8,192 nucleotides of DNA from contig DAUW01000082.1 in assembly GCA_002505355.1 (NCBI GenBank), forward strand, positions 1 through 8,192, in the 5' to 3' direction. Positions 1 to 7,127 of the stretch are shown piece by piece. The notes beneath the pieces were generated by a model, which worked only from the letters and a program-made list of their open reading frames with translations, was not told the origin of the DNA and made no database searches. The position numbers were made by a program, and so were the translations under genes. The stretch is from Euryarchaeota archaeon UBA229 (GTDB lineage Archaea > Thermoplasmatota > Poseidoniia > Poseidoniales > Poseidoniaceae). The number at the start of each line of letters is the position of its first letter. Positions within the stretch are counted from its first letter, which is position 1.

Positions 1-1314
1 TTTTATCAAGACATTGTTGGTGTCCCGATTATTGAACGCCAAATCCCTGCCTCACTATATGCTGCAGTTATCATACCACCAATGCTGGTAGTTTTTATTT
101 CAGGTATATTTCCAGCAGTAAAGGCAAGCCGACTAAATCCGCTTGAGGTATTAAGTGGGCAAAATGAGATGAGAGTTGGCTCAAATTTGCTGCGGAAACT
201 GACCGCGTGGATGCCCACTACCCTTGGATTATCTGTTCGCTCTAGCGTTAGAAAACCCATTCGACTAACCATGACTTTCGTTGCGGTTGGAATTTCGTTA
301 ATGTTGTTTGGCTCCATCCAAATGATGTCTGCAGGCATCGAGGATACGCTAATTGGGGGCATCGAGGATGACCAGAATTGGGATGCGCAAGTATATGTTA
401 ACATCGATGGAGAGGATGCTGTTTTGGCGTGGGCCTCAAACATAAATGCAAGCGCTGAGTTATTGATTGAGATGCCACTTGGCGCTGTTGATGATCCCGA
501 TGGTGTCGAGCGAATATTCAGTTTGGTAGGACTTGATAATTACCAGCAAGGCATGCGCCAGGTAAATCTCCAAGACGGTGAACTACCTTCCACCACGGGA
601 ACTTTACCCCAAGTAATGATGGATGAAGGCTCCATGTTATTCTTGGATTGGTCAGTCAATGACGTTCAGACCGTACGCATCAACGGGGTTGAGCAAGATG
701 TCGAGATTGTTGGTACGACGCGCGGTGACTTTGTGCGGACAATGTATTTCCTCCGCTCCGACCTCAGTGAAATTACTGGAGTGAATGCAACATCTGTCTA
801 CTTGAACCTTCCAGAGGGTGTGAGTGTTAGCACGGAACTTGGTGAAATTTCTGTCGGCGTAGTAGAACGTCAGAGCCTAATAGATGGTATCGAGAGTTTG
901 GTGGAGCAGCAGACCCAATTATTTCAGGCTATAATGTATTTAGGCTTGTTATTTACCATTGCTGTGATGCTCAATACTATGATTATGAATGTTGCAGAAC
1001 GTGATTTTGAATTAGCCACACTGCGAGTTCTCGGAGCCTCAACTCCCCGATTAAGTATGATGCTGCTATTCGAAAGTTTACTAATCGGTATAATTGGTGG
1101 TATTGTGGGGGTAATCTTTGCTTACGGTGGAGCTATCGGTTTAGCCGCATCATTCTCATCTTGGCAGTTTTATGTACCTGTAGTAATTGTTCCAAGCGTT
1201 GCTTTTCAATTAATGGCTGGGGTAATCATAATCGCTGTTGCTATGACTCCAATAGGTGTTTGGCGACTACGGCGAATGGATCTAGTTGAGAAAGTAAAAG
1301 ACTTATCTCAGTGA
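1..1314 (+). CDS. ABC transporter permease, FtsX/MacB type (C-terminal part, cut by window edge)
   Basis: The frame is open from base 1, so this is the 3' part (437 codons) of a longer gene; the ATG at 82 is internal. Such permeases carry two FtsX units and work with an ATPase in the cytoplasmic membrane, exporting or extracting lipids, lipoproteins or peptides. In fragment numbering, residues about 19-41 are a membrane helix ending in the end-of-unit signature FPAVKASRLNPLEVLS. A second unit then begins: basic stretch SVRKPIRL, helix about 91-112, an extracytoplasmic domain to about 305, and three helices (about 309-328, 355-385, 395-417). After the first of these lies the coupling motif ERDFELATLRVLGAS, typical of FtsX loops that contact the ATPase. 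It ends in a basic then mixed-charge tail. The stop overlaps the gatD start. No ATPase gene is visible; it may lie upstream. Substrate cannot be told. Family assignment is firm. Confidence 0.9.
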   Translation, partial: FYQDIVGVPIIERQIPASLYAAVIIPPMLVVFISGIFPAVKASRLNPLEVLSGQNEMRVGSNLLRKLTAWMPTTLGLSVRSSVRKPIRLTMTFVAVGISLMLFGSIQMMSAGIEDTLIGGIEDDQNWDAQVYVNIDGEDAVLAWASNINASAELLIEMPLGAVDDPDGVERIFSLVGLDNYQQGMRQVNLQDGELPSTTGTLPQVMMDEGSMLFLDWSVNDVQTVRINGVEQDVEIVGTTRGDFVRTMYFLRSDLSEITGVNATSVYLNLPEGVSVSTELGEISVGVVERQSLIDGIESLVEQQTQLFQAIMYLGLLFTIAVMLNTMIMNVAERDFELATLRVLGASTPRLSMMLLFESLLIGIIGGIVGVIFAYGGAIGLAASFSSWQFYVPVVIVPSVAFQLMAGVIIIAVAMTPIGVWRLRRMDLVEKVKDLSQ

Positions 1315-2705
1315 AGCGAACTCTTGATGAGCCGCCAATTCTTGGCAGATACATGGTCGATATCCCCGATATTGGACAGGAAGTCCAGATTGAGGTTAAT
1401 GGCCACAATGGTAAGACAACCCACGAAGGAGTTATTCTACACCCAGCTGCAAAAAATCACGTTACTATAAAATTAGTCAACGGCTATAATGCGAGTTACC
1501 ATATTGATGAAATTACCAGCATACAGGTGACTGGATCGATATCAGAACAAGCACCTACTAGCAACAATTCACTAACCTTCAAAGCAGGTTTACCACACGT
1601 TCGAATTATCCACACTGGCGGCACAATCGCCTCAAAAGTAGATTACAAAACTGGCGCAGTCGTGGCAAAATTTGAACCTGAGGAACTGGTTAACGAAATC
1701 CCTGAACTAGCTGATATCGCAAATATTGATGCGGTAAAGTTAGGCAATATGTTCAGTGATGATATTAGACCACAACACTGGAACAAACTAATCGATGCGA
1801 CAAAACAAGCTTTTGATGATGGCTGTGACGGAGTAGTGATTACTCACGGCACTGACACGTTACACATCACTTCCGCCGCAATGTGTTTCGCTTGGTCCGG
1901 AGAAGGTGCTGCACCACCGGGCAGAATAGCTGTTGTTGGCTCTCAGCGATCTTCTGATCGAGGTTCTTCAGACGCAACGGAAAATTTGATCTCTGCGATT
2001 TATTGGGCAGCAGTTGGTCCACAACCAAGAGCAATAATGGGCGATGCTGCTGTAGTGGTTATGCATACCTCTAGTCACGACGGAACCTGTTCAATTCTAC
2101 CCGGAACCGGCGTTAGAAAACTCCACTCAACGAGGAGGGATGCATTTCGCAGTGTCAACAGTCAAGCCTTAGGCTTTGTCAATTTTGATGATGGAAATCC
2201 TCGAATTATCCTTGACAGTATGTATGAGACTAGACTCGCAACTGTCGCCCCGGAAATTAATGAAAAACCGCGCAAGTATTCAGAAAGCGTTCGTATTGCC
2301 CAATTCATCTCTGGTCCTTATCTCCACGAAGAGGTCATTGAAGCAGTGGTTGCCACTGGTCCGCAAGCCGTGGTCATTCACGGCACTGGATTAGGACATC
2401 TACCAATTGATGACCCTGGCAACGATGCGCCCGAGAACACCAAAGTTTGGCGCGCTTTGACTAGGTGTATCAACCGAAATATTCCAGTCGTTGTTACCAC
2501 TCAGTGCATCAACGGGCCAATCGATATGAATGTTTATTCAAAAGGTCGAAAGCAACAAGAAATGGGTATTCTCGGGCACGGTAGCGTTACCTCGCCTGAT
2601 TCAACTGTGGTCAAAATACACTATGCGTTATCCAGCAACAAAGATGTTGCTGATGTCCTAAACGCCAACTTATGCGGTGAAAACCTCAACCTCCTGCGAG
2701 AGTGA
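1311..2705 (+). CDS. gatD: Glu-tRNA(Gln) amidotransferase subunit D (asparaginase-like)
   Basis: GatD is the glutaminase subunit of archaeal GatDE. It releases ammonia from Gln (or Asn), which GatE uses to convert Glu-tRNA(Gln) to Gln-tRNA(Gln) in the cytoplasm. Residues about 18-73 form the small beta-barrel N-terminal domain of GatD, absent from ordinary asparaginases. From about 95 the type I/II asparaginase fold follows. The catalytic set is complete by alignment with E. coli AnsB: Thr105 in HTGGTIAS, Thr181 and Asp182 in THGTDT, and Lys270 in GVRKLHSTRRDAF. SQRSSDRGSSDA (211-222) is also typical of GatD. The 464-residue length is slightly above the usual ~435. The GTG start overlaps the permease stop (GTGA), suggesting translational coupling; no Shine-Dalgarno is evident. 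An ATG at 1353 (residue 15) is an alternative start and still keeps the N-terminal domain. GatE is not in the window. Confidence 0.95.
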   Translation: MKRTLDEPPILGRYMVDIPDIGQEVQIEVNGHNGKTTHEGVILHPAAKNHVTIKLVNGYNASYHIDEITSIQVTGSISEQAPTSNNSLTFKAGLPHVRIIHTGGTIASKVDYKTGAVVAKFEPEELVNEIPELADIANIDAVKLGNMFSDDIRPQHWNKLIDATKQAFDDGCDGVVITHGTDTLHITSAAMCFAWSGEGAAPPGRIAVVGSQRSSDRGSSDATENLISAIYWAAVGPQPRAIMGDAAVVVMHTSSHDGTCSILPGTGVRKLHSTRRDAFRSVNSQALGFVNFDDGNPRIILDSMYETRLATVAPEINEKPRKYSESVRIAQFISGPYLHEEVIEAVVATGPQAVVIHGTGLGHLPIDDPGNDAPENTKVWRALTRCINRNIPVVVTTQCINGPIDMNVYSKGRKQQEMGILGHGSVTSPDSTVVKIHYALSSNKDVADVLNANLCGENLNLLRE

Positions 2706-2709
2706 TAAA

Positions 2710-4272
2710 TTGTCGAACAAACCTAGTCAAAAACTCGATGAATTGCGCCAAAAGCGCGACGAGCTAAGATTAGGTGGTGGCTTGAAAAAGCAAGAAGCGA
2801 TTCGCAAATCCGGTCGAGGCACTGCTAGAGACCGAATCGGGATGCTGTTAGATGAGGATTCATTTATCGAAATTGATTCCTTTGTCAAGCACCGTACTGT
2901 CGACCACAATATGTTCCTCCATCAAACAATGGGCGACGGTGTTGTCGCCGGTCATGGGACAATAAACGGCCGCCGAGTTTACTGCTTTGCCCAGGATTTT
3001 AGCGTCCACGGAGGCAGTATGGGAGAAACTCATGCCAAAAAAATCGCCAAGATCGTAGAAATGGCTGAACGTGCTAAGGTGCCAATCATTGGCATGTGGG
3101 ATGGTGGAGGTCAGCGAGCCCACGATGGCATTTCCGGTCTAGCTGGGACGGGGGAATTACTTGATAGGCTCGTACAATGTAGTGGCAGAGTACCAATCAT
3201 TAGCCTAGTTCTGGGCCCAGTTGTCGGTGTGTCATCGTTGGCGGCGAGCTTGGCTGATTTTACTATACTTGGCGAAGAGCATGGACAATTATTCCTCTCT
3301 TCACCCCTAGAAACTCCTGAAGTCATTGACGGAGAGATTGACGCTGCTGGACTAGGTGGTGCAAGTTTACATGCCTCAAGGTCGGGAATTGCGTGTTTAA
3401 TCGCTGATGATGATGAGGATGCATGTGAGATGGCAGCGGAAATTCTCGGATTTTTACCGGATCATAATGGTGCTGTTGCACCTTATGTTGAAACTGCAGA
3501 TCCAGTCGACAGATCTAACCCCGATCTTGAGTCACTAGTACCAGACAACCCTAACCGACCCTATGACATGGTTAAAGTCGTTGAAGAAATAGTGGATGAC
3601 GGACATTTCATGGAGTTATTTGATTCATATGCTGATAATATCATCATAGGGTTCGCTCGCCTCGGAGGCAGGACTGTCGGCGTTATTGGCAATCAACCAA
3701 AAGTACTAGCAGGTTGCCTAGACATCGATGCCTCGATTAAAGCAGCCCGGTTTATCAGAACATGTGACGCATTCAATGTCCCATTGCTAACACTGGAAGA
3801 CGTCCCTGGTTTTTTGCCCGGCGTAGTGCAAGAATGGGGTGGAATAATCCGTCACGGTGCAAAATTACTATTCGCATATGCTGAAGCTACCGTACCGAAA
3901 TTGACCCTAGTTACTAGGAAAGCCTACGGTGGTGCGTATTTGGCCATGTCATGCAAACATCTGCGCAGTGATTACAACATTGCGTGGCCGACTGCTGAAC
4001 TTGCCGTCATGGGGGCCGAAGGTGCGGTAAATATTATTCATCGACGCGAGATTAATGCTGTAGATGATGAGGATAAAGAAAGCGTAAGGTCGCAGTTGGT
4101 TGATGAATACAAGGCAAAGTTTGGCGACCCATATGTCGCAGCCAGAAATGGCTGGTTAGATGACGTTATTGAGCCAAGTGAGTCAAGAGTTAGGTTGATC
4201 CGAGCACTCAATATTCTTCGCTCAAAACGGGAGTGGAGTCCGCCGAAAAAACATGGCAACATCCCTCTGTGA
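2710..4272 (+). CDS. Acyl-CoA carboxylase carboxyltransferase subunit (PccB/AccD5/MmdA family)
   Basis: This is the carboxyltransferase subunit of a biotin-dependent acyl-CoA carboxylase (or related methylmalonyl-CoA decarboxylase), which moves CO2 between carboxybiotin and an acyl-CoA. Two crotonase-like halves are visible. The N-terminal half holds KLDELRQKRDELRLGGG, GRGTARDRI, the variant loop MWDGGGQRAHDG and GGASLHASRSG. The C-terminal half is canonical: VPGFLPGVVQEWGGIIRHGAK, then EATVPKLTLVTRKAYGGAY and AWPTAELAVMGAEGAVNI. I chose the TTG at 2710 (520 residues) because it sits 4 bases after the gatD stop, follows GTGAT (weak Shine-Dalgarno match) and gives a family-like N-terminus. An in-frame GTG at 2677 would add 11 residues and overlap gatD by 29 bases; it cannot be excluded. 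The acyl-pocket residue after GGAY is Leu (codon 3940-3942), not the Asp of propionyl-CoA enzymes. No biotin carboxylase or biotin carrier gene is in view, so substrate and direction stay open. Confidence 0.9.
   Translation: MSNKPSQKLDELRQKRDELRLGGGLKKQEAIRKSGRGTARDRIGMLLDEDSFIEIDSFVKHRTVDHNMFLHQTMGDGVVAGHGTINGRRVYCFAQDFSVHGGSMGETHAKKIAKIVEMAERAKVPIIGMWDGGGQRAHDGISGLAGTGELLDRLVQCSGRVPIISLVLGPVVGVSSLAASLADFTILGEEHGQLFLSSPLETPEVIDGEIDAAGLGGASLHASRSGIACLIADDDEDACEMAAEILGFLPDHNGAVAPYVETADPVDRSNPDLESLVPDNPNRPYDMVKVVEEIVDDGHFMELFDSYADNIIIGFARLGGRTVGVIGNQPKVLAGCLDIDASIKAARFIRTCDAFNVPLLTLEDVPGFLPGVVQEWGGIIRHGAKLLFAYAEATVPKLTLVTRKAYGGAYLAMSCKHLRSDYNIAWPTAELAVMGAEGAVNIIHRREINAVDDEDKESVRSQLVDEYKAKFGDPYVAARNGWLDDVIEPSESRVRLIRALNILRSKREWSPPKKHGNIPL
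4246..4251 (-). terminator. Possible T-tract terminator for the minus-strand genes
   Basis: Read on the minus strand this is a run of six T, 22-27 bases past the stop of the large surface-protein gene. Archaeal transcription often ends at T-tracts without a hairpin. It lies inside the 3' end of the carboxyltransferase gene, because the two genes abut, so any minus transcript ending here would overlap the other mRNA. The run is short and could simply be coding sequence (Lys codons on the plus strand). Confidence 0.25.
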
Positions 4273-7110
4273 TTACTTGTTTTGATTGATTCGTGATAGC
4301 AGACCGGTAGGTGACAAGTCAACCCCTATTTCTTGCTCTACTACATCAATTTCAGATTCATCGTCAACAACTAATTTTGTTGTGTTGACCGGCTCACTAC
4401 TCATGGTCCTGATAATTATTAACAGCAATAATATCATGATGATTAGACCTAGCGCTCCCGCTGCCACTAGGGTTGTCGATACCGCAAATCCCTCATCCTC
4501 ATCTGTTGGTTCTTGACTAACTGAAATGGTAGAATTGAAGTCTATGATGGTATATTCAACTACTCCAGAGGTAAATTCAACATCAAATATTGTTACTTTT
4601 ACCTCAACAATAGCACTACGATTCTCTGGCACTTCAAGCATAGTGACGCATTCCTTAGAGACCCCAGTTGAATCAACAATGCATGAAGGCTCAAGATTAT
4701 CCTGGATTACTCCATCTAGAGCTATCTCTAAGCCATGCTCACTTGCTCCATCGTTATCAAAAATCGACCATGCCAAAGTTGCTGCAGTATCATCAATTAT
4801 GTTGACATTCATTAGGTTGAGAATCGGTAAATCTGGTACGCTTTCAACATTGATATTTAGTAGGCGTGATACGGTTGTAGTTCCATCACTTACATTTAAC
4901 CACTCATTGTTGATATTACCAAAGAAATCGTTGGCTGGAGAAATAATTAGTTGGCTTCCAGAGATAATGGCCATATTAGCAGATGGGGATTCTGATTCAA
5001 CCGTCCAGGATAGTGAGTCACCATCAATATCATAGGCAAAGTCTGAGAGATTGAATGACACAGTCTCATCCTCTAACATTGATATATCCCACATTGACGA
5101 ATTATCAGACACAGGATCATCAACTGCCGCAACCTGTATTGGGATATCCAAGTCAACCGGCTCTGTTGCACCATCGGTGACTCTGACGTGCAGCACTGTG
5201 GCTCCATTAGCATCAGCAACTGGAGTAATAGTCAGCACGCCATTACTGTATGAGAATTCTACTGGGCCAGCAATACCTTGAGTTTGGTCGTTGATTGAAG
5301 CAAGTAGTGATTCTCCCTCTGGGTCGTATGCATAGTCTGTTATGTTGACCGCAATTGCTGGACCATCCTCAATGAGAGTCTGCATTATTACCTCATCAAC
5401 CTTGACGACAGGATCATTAAACGGTATGACTACTATCTCCAAAGTGGTATATGCCTCATCGATAACACCACCCCCATCTGCACGCAGCAGTATATCAACT
5501 TCGGCTCCAAAGAGGTATTCATCGGTTACTGTATGACTAACTGTTAATCCTCGGAAGTCAGTGTCGATCTGCAATGAAAAGTTACTTACTTGTCCACCGC
5601 TAAGCACCGCCTCGACAATGAACAACTCTTGTCCGTCGGGGTCGATACCAATTTCACTAGCAAGGATATACCCTTGGCCACGTTCGGCAACCTGGATGAT
5701 TGGCGATGGTGTCGTGAATGCAATCGGCGAATCTGTTCGATTGAATTGATGTTCGATTGTCGCTGGGGCTCCTTCAATCATGACTGTCATGAACGCAGTA
5801 TGGATCCCCGGTGCTAGATTTTCTACTGGATAATCACACTGCACAGTGCCGTTTGTGAACATGGCCCCTATTCCGGTTACCAGTTTGTTGAATCCGCACT
5901 CAATATCGATCTGCCAACTAGAACTTATTTCATCATATGTCGCACCACTTCTAAGACTCCAGTTAGTCTGCAGAGAGAAGGAGTCATATCGGCCAAAATC
6001 GTTGATTATTGCGGGGGTTTTGGTGATGTTTTCGAACAACAAAAATGATGATTCATACAGATTTTCCTCGGTGTATGACTCACTATCACTCGATGATGTC
6101 GCAGAAACCTCGCGATTGAACGCAGGTCTAAACTCATCATGCACCCCTCTTAGTGTAAGATCAAGGTATGGCAATAAATGAGCTATCGCGTAATCAATCT
6201 GTTCGGTCTGAGACATTGATGCCTCTCCATCACCACGGTCATCGCCGAAGAATATGCCATCATCAATTTCATCTTGGAATTGATAATGATCAGCGCCTAG
6301 AACGTGCATCCAATGCCAAGCCAATTGTTCGGTTGCGCTAATGAACGGTAAGTTATCTTGACCGCGTGCCACCTCGTCTACTGTCCCAGTCATAAACAGC
6401 CCAGTTGCGGGACTTGCTGGTTCGATACTCCAGTCAGCTGGTTTGATATTTTCCCATCCGTTACCGCCTGTCCAACCTGAAAAATCAATACCTAAACCAA
6501 ACAGCGATCTTGGTGGTTGAATCTCTGTCGAAAGCTCCGATTCTTGCCAAAACGGGAACACTGAATACGCTACTGCAGCTCCTAATCCGTGACCAGATAC
6601 ACCCCAATGATCCATGTCGATGTTGCCATACGATGATGGAATAATGCTGTTAGAAGAGTTGCTTTCATTCATCAAGGTAAGCAATGATTCTAGCAATGAA
6701 AATGAGGTGACAATATCGTCAGTAGCCTCGGCATCGTACTCATTTGTTATCACAACAATAGTTCCCCGTTGGGCAATTTCATTAGTGATAATGCCGTAGT
6801 CATCATTGTTTTCACCATCGTCGACAAAAAATATCATGAATGGAAATGGCCCATTTCCTGCCATAGGCTGATTTTCACCGTTATCCATCGCAGGGTAAAC
6901 CACCCTTGCAGAATTACCTTCCGCATTCACATCAGTAAACGCAACCGGAAAATCAACCCCCGTATGTTGAGGTTTGAAATTCTGTGACTCATCAGGATGC
7001 GCAGCTGTGGGACTAATACCCGCTATGCTTAGCAACAACACACCCGCCAGTATCAGTGCTTTGACTCTCAACTCGACCATCCCAAGTAACACCAATGGCG
7101 ACTTAGTCAT
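4273..7110 (-). CDS. Exported, membrane-anchored surface protein: degenerate alpha/beta-hydrolase domain plus tandem cadherin-like domains
   Basis: 945 residues. A signal peptide spans the N-terminus (hydrophobic core about 18-32, likely cleavage after Ala37); Met11 is an equally good start. Residues about 55-325 look like an alpha/beta hydrolase of the PAF-acetylhydrolase/dienelactone-hydrolase kind: beta strands FPFMIFFVDDG and TIVVITNEYD, the elbow GVSGHGLGAA, Asp245 in TGTVDE and His275 in GADHYQF. The nucleophile position (residue 175) is Gly and the usual HG oxyanion motif is DDG, so classical hydrolase activity is doubtful. Residues about 340-460 hold a beta-rich segment with Cys405 and Cys425. 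Residues about 460-856 are tandem beta-sandwich domains with DxDG-type acidic loops; Cys810 and Cys821 may pair. A membrane helix (about 877-900) and a 45-residue acidic tail end the protein. Thirteen N-x-S/T sequons lie outside the membrane. The role is unknown; adhesion, polymer binding or scaffolding fit. It starts 17 bases after the aroE-like stop, so cotranscription is likely. Confidence 0.85.
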   Translation of the reverse strand: MTKSPLVLLGMVELRVKALILAGVLLLSIAGISPTAAHPDESQNFKPQHTGVDFPVAFTDVNAEGNSARVVYPAMDNGENQPMAGNGPFPFMIFFVDDGENNDDYGIITNEIAQRGTIVVITNEYDAEATDDIVTSFSLLESLLTLMNESNSSNSIIPSSYGNIDMDHWGVSGHGLGAAVAYSVFPFWQESELSTEIQPPRSLFGLGIDFSGWTGGNGWENIKPADWSIEPASPATGLFMTGTVDEVARGQDNLPFISATEQLAWHWMHVLGADHYQFQDEIDDGIFFGDDRGDGEASMSQTEQIDYAIAHLLPYLDLTLRGVHDEFRPAFNREVSATSSSDSESYTEENLYESSFLLFENITKTPAIINDFGRYDSFSLQTNWSLRSGATYDEISSSWQIDIECGFNKLVTGIGAMFTNGTVQCDYPVENLAPGIHTAFMTVMIEGAPATIEHQFNRTDSPIAFTTPSPIIQVAERGQGYILASEIGIDPDGQELFIVEAVLSGGQVSNFSLQIDTDFRGLTVSHTVTDEYLFGAEVDILLRADGGGVIDEAYTTLEIVVIPFNDPVVKVDEVIMQTLIEDGPAIAVNITDYAYDPEGESLLASINDQTQGIAGPVEFSYSNGVLTITPVADANGATVLHVRVTDGATEPVDLDIPIQVAAVDDPVSDNSSMWDISMLEDETVSFNLSDFAYDIDGDSLSWTVESESPSANMAIISGSQLIISPANDFFGNINNEWLNVSDGTTTVSRLLNINVESVPDLPILNLMNVNIIDDTAATLAWSIFDNDGASEHGLEIALDGVIQDNLEPSCIVDSTGVSKECVTMLEVPENRSAIVEVKVTIFDVEFTSGVVEYTIIDFNSTISVSQEPTDEDEGFAVSTTLVAAGALGLIIMILLLLIIIRTMSSEPVNTTKLVVDDESEIDVVEQEIGVDLSPTGLLSRINQNK
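4277..4292 (+). terminator. Possible T-rich terminator for the plus-strand genes
   Basis: A T-rich stretch (TTGTTTTGATTGATT-like) begins 5 bases after the carboxyltransferase stop. It lies within the last codons of the opposing gene. It is a weak candidate for archaeal T-tract termination; no stem-loop was seen next to it. Confidence 0.2.
4543..5733 (-). repeat. Tandem cadherin-like/Ig-like beta-sandwich domains within the surface protein
   Basis: This is a protein-level repeat. Related acidic loops recur at residues 490-496 (DPDGQEL), 596-602 (DPEGESL), 694-700 (DIDGDSL) and, weaker, 785-788 (DNDG), spaced 106, 98 and 91 residues apart. In units 2 and 3 the loop is preceded by a matching strand, EDGPAIAVNITDYAYD and EDETVSFNLSDFAYD. 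Both are followed by a strand-rich stretch with VxDG or VSDG (residues 643-647 and 740-743). This is the pattern of calcium-binding cadherin-like domains in archaeal and bacterial surface proteins. The DNA itself is not obviously repeated, so the duplication is old. Domain borders are approximate. Confidence 0.65.
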
Positions 7111-7127
7111 ATTTTGAAATTGGCGTC

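Noticed and set aside
82..84. ATG at 82 as the start of the permease
   Set aside because: The frame is open to base 1 and codes for a membrane helix and FtsX-like sequence before this codon, so the gene begins outside the window.
2176..2394. Small plus-strand frame inside gatD
   Set aside because: It lies in another frame of a strongly conserved gatD region and has no recognisable features.
4286..6181. Several plus-strand open frames of 60-170 codons opposite the large surface-protein gene
   Set aside because: They are Ser/Thr-rich antisense shadows of a low-complexity, acidic coding sequence; none shows a recognisable domain or start context, while the minus-strand frame is continuous with clear domain logic.
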